64,000 nucleotides of DNA from NCBI RefSeq assembly GCF_009617595.1, contig NZ_WIXK01000005.1, positions 248,001-312,000 of the forward strand. Reading direction: 5' to 3'. The stretch comes from Tritonibacter aquimaris (lineage in GTDB: Bacteria; Pseudomonadota; Alphaproteobacteria; Rhodobacterales; Rhodobacteraceae). Below the pieces are notes generated by a model. It did not search any database, was not told the DNA's origin, and worked only from the letters and a program-made list of their open reading frames with translations. How positions within the stretch are numbered: the stretch's first letter is position 1; every line of letters starts with the position of its first letter. A program made the position numbers and the translations under genes. This document shows, one piece after another, positions 54,293 through 62,727 of the stretch.

Positions 54293-54862
54293 TCAGCGTT
54301 TGCGATCGCGCCGGGTGCTCATGGGCTGGAAGGCCACGCCCACATGGGCTTCGCAATAGGGTTTGCCCTGTTGCACCGGCAGGCCGCAGAACCAGAAATC
54401 TTCGGTTGCGGGATCACCCACCGGCCATTTGCAGGTACGCTCGGTCAGCTCCATCAGGGTGAGCTTTTTGGCTTTTTTCTCAATCTCATTCACCTTGGCC
54501 AGCGCTTCGGGGCTGATTTCATTGGCCGAAGGCTGCGGGGGCAGGGGCTGGCCTGCGGGAATGATCTGTTTGCGCGCGGGCAGCGAAGGTTTCGCATCCG
54601 CCGCCGGAGCAGGTGTCTGTGGGCGCGCAGGCTCGGTCTTTGGCTGCGGCTTTGGCTTGGGCGCGGCCTTTGCTGCGGGTGCCTTTTCCTTCGCCTCAGC
54701 GCTTTTGGTGCTGGTTGCGCGGTTGGACAGTCCCAGACGATGGACCTTGCCGATCACCGCATTGCGGGTCACGCCCCCGAGTTCCTTGGCGATCTGGCTG
54801 GCCGATTGACCCTCGCCCCACATTTTCTTGAGCAGTTCGACGCGCTCGTCTGTCCAGGACAT
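54293..54862 (-). CDS. gcrA: GcrA family cell-cycle regulator
   Basis: A 189-residue protein. The N-terminal DNA-binding region starts 'MSWTDERVELLKKMWGEG' and continues 'LGGVTRNAVIGKVHRLGL'. A Pro/Ala/Lys linker occupies the middle. The C-terminus has 'TCKWPVGDP', 'FWFCGLP' and 'YCEAH'. In Caulobacter GcrA binds sigma-70 and activates promoters methylated by CcrM at GANTC sites. It is divergent from the ABC-2 permease gene and separated from the dct locus by a terminator. Confidence 0.95.
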   Translation of the reverse strand: MSWTDERVELLKKMWGEGQSASQIAKELGGVTRNAVIGKVHRLGLSNRATSTKSAEAKEKAPAAKAAPKPKPQPKTEPARPQTPAPAADAKPSLPARKQIIPAGQPLPPQPSANEISPEALAKVNEIEKKAKKLTLMELTERTCKWPVGDPATEDFWFCGLPVQQGKPYCEAHVGVAFQPMSTRRDRKR

Positions 54863-55044
54863 AGTTTGCCTTTCAAAGCTAATAGCGGCCTCAGCATGCT
54901 GCGGCCGCCATCGAATTCCTTATCAGCGGTCTATTCTAATCACTGAATTGAGAGTTACAAGGTATCTTGCGCCTGCTGTTACATAAGCTATGCAACATAA
55001 CCACAGCACAGCAGCACACATAGCACAGCAATGATGGGGCGAAA

Positions 55045-55857
55045 ATGGCAGATTATGGATATCGCGTCGGCGGGATGGAACGTCGTTTTGGCCGCGTAAA
55101 CTGGTTGGGGCTCAGAACACTTGCACGCCGCGAGATCACCCGGTTCTGGGTGGTTTGGACACAGACTTTGATGGCGCCACTGGTGACCGCTGGTCTGTTT
55201 TTGATGATCTTCAATATCGCCATTGGCCCCAGTCGCGGGGATGTGATGGGGGTGCCGTTTTTGCATTTTCTGGCACCGGGCATCATGATGATGACGGTGA
55301 TACAAAATGCTTTTGCCAATACATCTTCGTCGATCGTGATCTCCAAGGTGCAGGGCAATATCGTGGACACGCTGATGCCACCGCTGTCTGGTTTTGAGGT
55401 GCTGATAGGCTACCTAGCAGGCGCTGTTGCGCGCGGTTTGTTTGTTGCGCTGGGTATTGCTGTTGGCCTTTATTTGGTGCTTGGCATTGTGCCTGCGCAT
55501 CCGCTGGTCGCGCTTCTTTATGTGGTTTTGGGCGCAACCTTTTTGGGCGGGCTTGGTATTGTGGCCGGGGTCTTTGCCGATAAGTTCGATCAGATGGCGG
55601 CGATCACCAATTTTATTGTGACACCGCTCGCATTTTTGTCGGGAACTTTTTATTCGGTTGACGCTTTGCCGCCGGTATTGCGCACGCTGAGCCATCTCAA
55701 TCCGGTGTTTTACCTGATCGATGGCGTGCGATTCGGTATTATCGGCACCTCGGACAGCTCACCTTTGCTTGGCTTTGTGGTGTGTTGCCTGTCGGCGCTG
55801 GCGATTTGCACGCTGGGCTGGACAATGCTGCGTTCGGGTTATCGTCTCAAAGCCTGA
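55045..55857 (+). CDS. ABC-2 type transporter permease
   Basis: A 270-residue protein with six membrane spans, beginning with a cytoplasmic 'WLGLRTLARREITRFWVVW' and containing the ABC-2 signature region 'FLSGTFYSVDALPPVLRTLSHLNPVFYLIDGVR'. The family exports polysaccharides, drugs or lipids together with an ATPase. No ATPase gene is adjacent. GGGGCGAAA precedes the ATG at 55045; 55075 is an alternative. The end overlaps the convergent DMT gene by 19 bases. Confidence 0.88.
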   Translation: MADYGYRVGGMERRFGRVNWLGLRTLARREITRFWVVWTQTLMAPLVTAGLFLMIFNIAIGPSRGDVMGVPFLHFLAPGIMMMTVIQNAFANTSSSIVISKVQGNIVDTLMPPLSGFEVLIGYLAGAVARGLFVALGIAVGLYLVLGIVPAHPLVALLYVVLGATFLGGLGIVAGVFADKFDQMAAITNFIVTPLAFLSGTFYSVDALPPVLRTLSHLNPVFYLIDGVRFGIIGTSDSSPLLGFVVCCLSALAICTLGWTMLRSGYRLKA

Positions 55858-56735
55858 GCGCGCTGCACCCCTTCGCGCCAGGCCAAAAGCGCAGCCCCGC
55901 TTAGAATCACGCAGGCGCCTATCACGCTGATCCAGTCAGGCACCTGCGCAAAGATCGCAAAATCATAGAGCGTGGCAAACACCAGCGTGGCATAGGCGAA
56001 CGGTGCCACAAACGAGGCATCCGCCCGCGCCATGCCGTTGATGAAAAAGCTCTGTGCACAGGCCATCAAGACACCCAGTGCTGCCAGCGCCCCCCATTGA
56101 GACAGGGTTGGCATCTGCCACACTGGAATTACTGCAATGCTCGCGATCGCTACGCCAATTGCGTTGTTGATCCAAAGCACCTGCAGCGGGCGTTCGCGCC
56201 CGGTGAGCTTTTTGATAAAGATCAGCTCCATCCCCATCACAACCGCGGCGCCCAACGCCAGTAGCGCGGCGGGTTGAAAACTTGCGGGTGTTGGCCGCAG
56301 CAGGATCATTGCACCAATCATCGCAATGCCTGCAGCCCCCCAACGCCAGGGGCCGACACGCTCGCCGAGCAGGGGAATGGCCAGCAGCATGGCAAACACC
56401 GGGTTCAAAAAGGTGATTGCGGTCGCGTCAGACAGCGGAATATAGGCCACCGCTGCAAACATCAGCGTAACCCCGCCCCAGCCAAACAGTGTCCGCCCCA
56501 GATGCAGCGGCAGATATGGTTTGCTCAGTGTGGGCCGCATTGCTGCAACCGCTGTGGTAATTGCGCAAAAGGCAAAAACAAAACGCCCGTGGCTGACCTG
56601 CAGGGGATGCAGCGGTGCGCCCAGGCTTTCAGTGCCAAGAAGCTTTGCAAGCAGCGACGTCGCGGCGATGAAGACCGTTGCTGCAACAATAAACAATGCG
56701 GCAAGAGGCGGGTTTTGCTGGGGTGTTTTGCTCAT
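55839..56735 (-). CDS. DMT family (EamA) transporter
   Basis: A 298-residue protein with ten membrane spans in two EamA repeats; 'AVAYIPLSDATAITFLNPVFAML' is the typical end of the first. Such carriers export metabolites or drugs. The substrate is unknown. No good ribosome binding site before the ATG. It overlaps the end of the ABC-2 permease gene. Confidence 0.9.
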   Translation of the reverse strand: MSKTPQQNPPLAALFIVAATVFIAATSLLAKLLGTESLGAPLHPLQVSHGRFVFAFCAITTAVAAMRPTLSKPYLPLHLGRTLFGWGGVTLMFAAVAYIPLSDATAITFLNPVFAMLLAIPLLGERVGPWRWGAAGIAMIGAMILLRPTPASFQPAALLALGAAVVMGMELIFIKKLTGRERPLQVLWINNAIGVAIASIAVIPVWQMPTLSQWGALAALGVLMACAQSFFINGMARADASFVAPFAYATLVFATLYDFAIFAQVPDWISVIGACVILSGAALLAWREGVQRAQALRR

Positions 56736-56797
56736 GGTCTAGCGATGCGTTGCATTTGTTGATTTGGCAAGACTGAACTTTGCCCAACGCGCTACAG

Positions 56798-58027
56798 TCA
56801 AAGCCGCAGCCGTGCCATGGCATAAAACCACATCGCGCCCATTCCTGCGGCCGCAATGACATAGGGCAGGCGCAGGGCCAGAAGGTCACCAAGCATCGGT
56901 GCGGTCAAAGCCACCATCCAGCCCCCCAACAGCGCGCCAAAAGGTGACATGCCCCAGCCAAAGAACCGATAGAGGCTGTTTACCCGTCCCAGCAGGTCAT
57001 CAGGGATGTGGCGTTGGCGATAAGAGACCGTCACCACATTCCACAACAGCGCTGCAAACATCTCCAAAAACAGACCGGCGGCCACCCAATACACAGAAGG
57101 TGCCGCGGCAATAACGGCCAGCGCAACTGCCATAAGAGGCAACGCCAACAGCAATGCCTGTCGTTCACCGCTTCGTGCCGCAATCATCGGGCTGATCAGC
57201 CCGCCCAGAACCCCACCCGCGGCACCAGCCGTCAGCAGCAGGCCATGCTGCGCAGCCGTCAGTCCAAACACATCCTGAACAAACAGGGGAAGTACCGCCA
57301 GGGTCATCATCGACAATAGGTTCATGATCCCCAGCATCAAAGCAAGGCGCAGTATCGTTATGTGGCGTAGCAACCATTGGATGCCATCTTTTGCTTCTTG
57401 GTGCCAATTGCGCTGTGTACGCGGTGCACGCGCAGGGATCCGCATGGCCCAGATCAGCGCAGCCGCAGCTGCAAAGGTCAGCGCGTCCACCACAAAGGGA
57501 GCGGGGGTTGCATAAGATATCAAGATCCCCGCCAAAGGTGGCCCAACAAAACTGCCCATGATCTGTTCAATGCTCCAGAGCTGGCCATTGGCTCGTTCCA
57601 GCGCGTCTTTGGGCACGACAGTTGGCAATACGGTTTGTGCAGCATTGTCGCGCAGTACTTCTGCCGCGCCGAGCAGAAAAGCCAATGTGCTGAGCGCCAG
57701 AATATAAACCAAAGGGTCAGATGCGGGCAACGGCGGCAGTGCAAGGATTAATGCAATCACCGTAAACGTGAGCATCATGCGACAGAGGTCCGCGCGCACC
57801 ATCAACTGGCGACGGTCGCGCCGATCCGTCCAGACTCCAGCGGGGATGCTCAATAAAAGCCAGGGCAGGCGGCCCGCAAATGCCACCATCGCCACGAGCA
57901 TTGGATCGCGGGTGATCAAAGTCGCCAGCCACGGAAACGCAAGCGCCGAAATCCCATCACCCAGATTGGAAATTGCGGTTGCGGAAAACAAAAACCTGAA
58001 GTTCGGCACCGCCCATATATGTGTCAT
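56798..58027 (-). CDS. Major facilitator superfamily transporter
   Basis: A protein of about 409 residues and 12 spans in the enterobactin-exporter-like MFS_3 group. The cytoplasmic loop motif is 'PAGVWTDRRDRRQLM' after span 2; 'VLRDNAAQTVLPTVVPKDALERANGQLW' is typical of the group. The start is uncertain: 58027 begins the conserved 'MTHIWAVPNFRFL', while ATG 58111 adds 28 residues and has a weak GGG. Exported compound unknown. Confidence 0.88.
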   Translation of the reverse strand: MTHIWAVPNFRFLFSATAISNLGDGISALAFPWLATLITRDPMLVAMVAFAGRLPWLLLSIPAGVWTDRRDRRQLMVRADLCRMMLTFTVIALILALPPLPASDPLVYILALSTLAFLLGAAEVLRDNAAQTVLPTVVPKDALERANGQLWSIEQIMGSFVGPPLAGILISYATPAPFVVDALTFAAAAALIWAMRIPARAPRTQRNWHQEAKDGIQWLLRHITILRLALMLGIMNLLSMMTLAVLPLFVQDVFGLTAAQHGLLLTAGAAGGVLGGLISPMIAARSGERQALLLALPLMAVALAVIAAAPSVYWVAAGLFLEMFAALLWNVVTVSYRQRHIPDDLLGRVNSLYRFFGWGMSPFGALLGGWMVALTAPMLGDLLALRLPYVIAAAGMGAMWFYAMARLRL

Positions 58028-58356
58028 ACCCGCATCAGGCGCGCGCAGCGGGTTATTGTCAACGTCTGGTCGCAGTGGGGGCGAGTGCGTGTAAAATTGC
58101 CGTGCATTCATTTTGCCCGAATGAGGTGACAAAAGGGGTTCACAAGTGTCATTTCCTCCATTATGGAACTGCTCTATGATCAAACGCGCATATACCACGT
58201 CCTTGCGACGCCGACGCTGATAGCAGTTGCTTGGGCCATGGCCCTGTTTGATCCCCGTGCCTTGTTGTTTTGTGCACATCACCCTTTCAAATCAATTGAC
58301 CCAAAGGCCAGGCTGTTGCACTGATTTGGCCTTACTGTTCCAAAAAGGATGATCCA

Positions 58357-59532
58357 ATGATCCCGTCCGTCTTGCCAACCTATTCGCGCGCCCCGCTGCA
58401 CTTCGTCAAAGGCGAAGGCTCCTGGCTGGTGGAGGCTGACGGCCGACGTTTTCTGGATCTTGGCGCAGGTATCGCGGTAAATGCGCTGGGCCATGCCCAT
58501 CCGAAACTGGTGGATGCACTCACCAGCCAGGCGCAAAACCTCTGGCATGTGTCAAACCTCTATGAGATCCCGCAGCAGCAGGCTTTGGCAGACAAATTGG
58601 TAGAGCATTCCTTTGCTGACACGGTGTTTTTCACCAACTCCGGTACGGAGTCCTGTGAACTCGCCGTCAAAATGGCGCGTAAATACTTCTATGAGAAAGG
58701 CCAGCCTGAACGGGTGGAGATCATCACCTTTGACGGATCTTTCCACGGTCGCTCCTCTGCGGGTATCGCGGCTGCTGGCAGCGAAAAGATGACCAAAGGC
58801 TTTGGTCCGCTGTTGCCGGGGTTCAAACATTTGACCTTTGGTGATCTGGATGGGGTGACAGACGCCATCTCTGATCAGACCGCCGCAGTTCTGATTGAAC
58901 CTGTGCAGGGCGAGGGTGGCATTCGCCCGGTGCCCGATGCCGAGCTGAAAACGCTGCGCGGTATCTGCGATGAAGCGGGGATCTTGTTGATCCTTGATGA
59001 GGTACAATGTGGTGTGGGCCGTACCGGCAAGCTCTTTGCTCATGAATGGGCAGGCATCACCCCTGACATCATGATGGTGGCCAAAGGCATCGGCGGCGGC
59101 TTCCCACTTGGCGCGGTGCTGGCAACAGAAAACGCGGCCTCCGGCATGACGGCGGGCACCCATGGCTCCACCTATGGCGGCAACCCGCTTGCCTGTGCTG
59201 TGGGCTGCGCCGTGATGGACGAGATCGCCAATGAAGACTTCCTCGCAGAGGTCAATCGCAAGGCCGCGCTATTGCGTCAGAAGCTGGAAGGCTTGGTGGC
59301 AAGCCATTCTGAGGTGTTTGATGCCGTGCGCGGATCGGGCCTGATGCTTGGGCTGAAATGCAAGGTGAGCAATCTTGATGTGGTGCAAGCGGCCTATGAC
59401 GCTGAGCTTATCACGGTTCCTGCAGGTGACAATGTGATCCGCTTGCTGCCCGCGCTTAACCTGACGGATGATGACATCCAAGAGGCCTTTGCCCGTCTGG
59501 ATAGGGCCGCGAGCCAGGTCAAAACCAGCTGA
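58357..59532 (+). CDS. argD: Acetylornithine aminotransferase
   Basis: A 391-residue PLP-dependent class III aminotransferase of arginine synthesis. The cofactor Lys is in '[13 protein letters not shown]', and '[16 protein letters not shown]' is the preceding signature. AAAAAGGATGATCCA precedes the ATG. argF follows 76 bases downstream, as in many alphaproteobacteria, which supports the ArgD assignment over other class III enzymes. Confidence 0.95.
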   Translation: MIPSVLPTYSRAPLHFVKGEGSWLVEADGRRFLDLGAGIAVNALGHAHPKLVDALTSQAQNLWHVSNLYEIPQQQALADKLVEHSFADTVFFTNSGTESCELAVKMARKYFYEKGQPERVEIITFDGSFHGRSSAGIAAAGSEKMTKGFGPLLPGFKHLTFGDLDGVTDAISDQTAAVLIEPVQGEGGIRPVPDAELKTLRGICDEAGILLILDEVQCGVGRTGKLFAHEWAGITPDIMMVAKGIGGGFPLGAVLATENAASGMTAGTHGSTYGGNPLACAVGCAVMDEIANEDFLAEVNRKAALLRQKLEGLVASHSEVFDAVRGSGLMLGLKCKVSNLDVVQAAYDAELITVPAGDNVIRLLPALNLTDDDIQEAFARLDRAASQVKTS

Positions 59533-59544
59533 TTTCACCTTTTC

Positions 59545-59580
59545 CCAAATACTCCGGGGGTGTGGGGGCTGGCCCCCACA
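59545..59580 (+). repeat. Intergenic GC-rich hairpin element between argD and argF
   Basis: 'CCCAAATACTCCGGGGG' is followed by a perfect inverted repeat TGTGGGGGC / GCCCCCACA (59561-59580) with a 2-base centre. The sequence looks like a dispersed Rhodobacteraceae intergenic element. No T-run follows, so it need not end transcription. Confidence 0.5.
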
Positions 59581-59608
59581 TAAGCCCGATCCTGAAAATG
59601 AGACCGAT

Positions 59609-60535
59609 ATGAACCATTTCCTCGATATCCATAAAACCGACCCGGTCGCCCTGCGCGGCATTATCGATCAGGCCCATGCGATGAAAAAAGCGCGCCTTGG
59701 CCGCCCCAAGGGCACGCCTGATGATGAACAACCGCTTGCGGGCCATATGGTTGCACTGATTTTTGAAAAACCCTCCACCCGGACGCGCGTGTCCTTTGAT
59801 GTGGGAGTGCGCCAGATGGGTGGCGAAACCATGGTGCTTTCCGGTAAGGATATGCAGCTGGGGCATGGCGAAACCATTGCCGATACCGCGCGGGTGCTGA
59901 GCCGCTATGTGGATCTGATCATGATCCGTACCTTTGATGAAAGCGTGCTGGTGGAAATGTCGGAATACGCGTCTGTTCCAGTGATCAACGGGCTCACGGA
60001 TCGCACCCATCCCTGCCAGATCATGGCCGACATCCAAACCTATGAAGAGCACCGTGGCTCGATCAAAGGCAAAAAGGTTGTCTGGACCGGCGATGGCAAT
60101 AATGTCTGCGCCTCCTTCCTGCATGCGGCGGGCCAGTTCGGTTTTGATGTGACTTTCACAGGGCCTGCGCAGCTTGATCCCGAGGATGAGTTCATCGGTC
60201 TTGCACGCAAAGCAGGCGCAACCATCACCATTGAACGTGATGCTGAAAAAGCTGTGCAAGGTGCGGATCTGGTCGTCGCGGATACCTGGGTGTCGATGCA
60301 TGACAGCCAGTCCTCCAAGGAGCGCCGCCACAATATGCTGCGCCCGTATCAGGTGAATGATGCGCTGATGGCACATGCAAAACCCGATGCGCTGTTTATG
60401 CACTGCCTGCCTGCGCACCGCGAAGAAGAGGTGACCTCAGCGGTGATGGATGGCCCGCAGTCGGTGATCTTTGATGAGGCCGAAAACCGGCTTCACGCGC
60501 AAAAAGCTGTCATGCGGTATTGTCTGGGCGTCTAA
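59609..60535 (+). CDS. argF: Ornithine carbamoyltransferase
   Basis: A 308-residue enzyme forming citrulline from ornithine and carbamoyl phosphate. The carbamoyl-phosphate loop is '[13 protein letters not shown]', with 'HPCQ' in '[11 protein letters not shown]' and the ornithine-side 'HCLPAHR' near the end. The ATG at 59609 starts the usual 'MNHFLDI' and follows AATGAGA; the frame is open 47 codons further upstream across the spacer. Confidence 0.96.
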   Translation: MNHFLDIHKTDPVALRGIIDQAHAMKKARLGRPKGTPDDEQPLAGHMVALIFEKPSTRTRVSFDVGVRQMGGETMVLSGKDMQLGHGETIADTARVLSRYVDLIMIRTFDESVLVEMSEYASVPVINGLTDRTHPCQIMADIQTYEEHRGSIKGKKVVWTGDGNNVCASFLHAAGQFGFDVTFTGPAQLDPEDEFIGLARKAGATITIERDAEKAVQGADLVVADTWVSMHDSQSSKERRHNMLRPYQVNDALMAHAKPDALFMHCLPAHREEEVTSAVMDGPQSVIFDEAENRLHAQKAVMRYCLGV

Positions 60536-60556
60536 GTGCGCCGCTATACATACGGC

Positions 60557-60591
60557 AAAAAAGCCGTCCCAGTTCTCGGGGCGGCTTTTTT
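60557..60591. terminator. Bidirectional intrinsic terminator
   Basis: GCCGTCCC / GGGGCGGC flanked by A6 and T6, between convergent argF and the phosphate carrier gene. Confidence 0.9.
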
Positions 60592-60604
60592 ACGTCTGCT
60601 GCCG

Positions 60605-62080
60605 TTACATAAGCCCCAGCCGGATCAGGCTAAAGATCATTGCCGATAGGGCTGCGGCGGCGGGGACCGTAAACATCCAGGCTGCAATAATGGTCATGAA
60701 ATGGCTGCGCCGTACCAGTTTGCGACGGCGGCCTTCTTCTGCGGCCAAGGCAACGGGGGCGTTCTTTTTCTTCTTTTTACGCTGGCGTGCCATATGCCAT
60801 TCGCGAAAGAAACCAACGCCAAATACGCCACCAACCGCCACATGGGTCGAAGACACTGGCAGGCCGAGGCTGCTTGCGAAAATGACCGTGATCGCTGCGG
60901 AAAGCGACACACAGAACGCCCGCATCGGGTTCAGCTTGGTGATCTGGTCGCCCACCATGCGGATCAGCTTGGGGCCAAAGAGAAACAGACCAAAAGAAAT
61001 TCCCAAGGCCCCAATCACCATCACCCAGCGCGGAACCTCTACGTCGGCCACACTGCTGCCGGTCTGGGTCACGTGGACAATTGCAGCCAGCGGCCCGATC
61101 GCATTGGCCACATCATTGGCGCCATGCGCAAAAGACAGCAGGGTTGCGGATATCACCAGCGGCAGGGTGAACAGGGTTTTGAGATCGCGATTGCGGTTCT
61201 CCAGCTGTTTGGCACGATGGCGAATGATCGGTGCGGTGATCACATAGGTGAGGCCTCCAACCACCAACCCGGCCAAAGGCGCGCTGGTCGGTGCAGAGGT
61301 GAATATCCGGTCCACGCCCTTGATCATCAAATAGCTGGTAAAGGCGCCTGCCATAATTGCCACCAGCACAGGCACCCACCGGGCGGCGGCAGCGATTTTA
61401 TCTTCTTTATAGGCGATCTGAGTTTTGACAAAGGCCAGAAACAGCGCCGCAATCACCGCCCCCATCAAGGGCGAAACCACCCAATTTGCTGCAATCAACG
61501 CCACCAGAGGCCAGTTCACCGCGTCAGAGCCAAGCGCAACAAGCCCCGCGCCCAGAACGCCTCCAACAACTGAATGTGTGGTGGAAACAGGCGCACCAAC
61601 CCAAGTTGAGAAATTCACCCAAAGCGCCGCAGACATCAATGCTGCGAGCATAGCCCAAACCAGGGCGTCAACATCCGTGATATGTTCGATCTGCAAGATA
61701 TCATAAGAGATCGTGTGCACCACATTGCTGCCCGCCAAAAGCGCTCCGGCGCTTTCGGCAATAGCGGCAATCAATATGGCAGCCCCCATCGGCAGCGCGC
61801 GTGCACCCACCGCGGGCCCCATGTTGTTGGACACGTCATTGGCCCCGATATTGAGCGCCATATAGGCCCCAAGCACCGTTGCCGCGAGTACCACAACCAT
61901 ATTGTCGAGATGGCCCATCGAGGCCGCAGCCAGCAGCACCGCAAGCACAACAAAACCTGCGGCCGCCGCTTTGCCGATGACGCCCCGTGCCACATAGGTT
62001 GCGGCCAGCTCTACTTGTGAGATCCGGCTCAAATCCTTGTCGAGGGTGCGCCACCCTTTGGGAGAAGGGGCGTTGGACAT
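60605..62080 (-). CDS. pit: Inorganic phosphate transporter, PiT family
   Basis: A 491-residue membrane protein with the two inverted PiT signatures, 'GANDVSNNMGPAVGAR' in the N-terminal half and 'GANDVANAIGPLAAI' in the C-terminal half. Both halves also carry 'PVSTTHS'/'PVSSTHVAVGG'. It imports phosphate (often as metal-phosphate) with protons. A large cytoplasmic loop rich in Lys/Arg lies near the end. AAAGGAACCGCA precedes the ATG at 62080. The usual PhoU-like partner is not adjacent. Confidence 0.94.
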   Translation of the reverse strand: MSNAPSPKGWRTLDKDLSRISQVELAATYVARGVIGKAAAAGFVVLAVLLAAASMGHLDNMVVVLAATVLGAYMALNIGANDVSNNMGPAVGARALPMGAAILIAAIAESAGALLAGSNVVHTISYDILQIEHITDVDALVWAMLAALMSAALWVNFSTWVGAPVSTTHSVVGGVLGAGLVALGSDAVNWPLVALIAANWVVSPLMGAVIAALFLAFVKTQIAYKEDKIAAAARWVPVLVAIMAGAFTSYLMIKGVDRIFTSAPTSAPLAGLVVGGLTYVITAPIIRHRAKQLENRNRDLKTLFTLPLVISATLLSFAHGANDVANAIGPLAAIVHVTQTGSSVADVEVPRWVMVIGALGISFGLFLFGPKLIRMVGDQITKLNPMRAFCVSLSAAITVIFASSLGLPVSSTHVAVGGVFGVGFFREWHMARQRKKKKKNAPVALAAEEGRRRKLVRRSHFMTIIAAWMFTVPAAAALSAMIFSLIRLGLM

Positions 62081-62103
62081 TGCGGTTCCTTTGGCGTCTG
62101 TGC

Positions 62104-62565
62104 TCAAAGAGCAGCGAGCAGTTCTTGCAGCTCAGGCTCAGCCACCAGTGTTGAAGCCTTTTTCGGCGAGAGCCATTTTCGCTTTCGCTGCGAGGCTTCG
62201 GGGTAGCTGTCTGCCAGTTTGTGCACATTTACAGCATAGATCAATGTTGTCACCGGCTCGCGGGTGCCATTGTCGCGCCGTTTGTAATAGTTATACGACC
62301 CAATTGGCGTGTCATCAATTTCAGCTTCGATGACACCAGCCTCTTCCCAGGCTTCTTGCAACGCAGCTTCTGAACAGGTCTTGCCGTTCATCGGCCAGCC
62401 TTTGGGGATGATCCAGCGACCGGTGTCACGGCTGGTAATCAGCAAAACCTTACGATTGTCACCGCTGCCACGCAGGCACAGGGCTGCAACCTGCAACCGA
62501 CGAGGGCGCAGGATGAGCGGGCGCAGGTATTCTTCCCAAACCTTTGTTGGGAAAAAAGATGTCAT
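62104..62565 (-). CDS. NUDIX hydrolase
   Basis: A 153-residue protein. The NUDIX box is 'GWPMNGKTCSEAALQEAWEEAGV': the metal-binding 'EAWEEAG' core is intact, but the usual Arg before the first Glu is Gln and the first box Glu is Lys, as in a common alphaproteobacterial subfamily ('IPKGWPMxGK'). Such enzymes resemble diphosphoinositol-phosphate/diadenosine polyphosphate hydrolases. The start at 62565 is chosen by the domain border; ATG 62634 is possible. Substrate unknown. Confidence 0.85.
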   Translation of the reverse strand: MTSFFPTKVWEEYLRPLILRPRRLQVAALCLRGSGDNRKVLLITSRDTGRWIIPKGWPMNGKTCSEAALQEAWEEAGVIEAEIDDTPIGSYNYYKRRDNGTREPVTTLIYAVNVHKLADSYPEASQRKRKWLSPKKASTLVAEPELQELLAAL

Positions 62566-62727
62566 CGACGGGGACAGAATTGTCTGCTTCCTCTGAAATT
62601 TGATGGAATGTAACGATAACATGTAGGTTTTCAAGGCCTCGACCGTCGCTTCTGAAGACTACAGCCGGGTTATTTGCAATTCATTGCAAATTTCTTGCAA
62701 TTGCTGCCGTTTGATAGGTGTGGCGCG

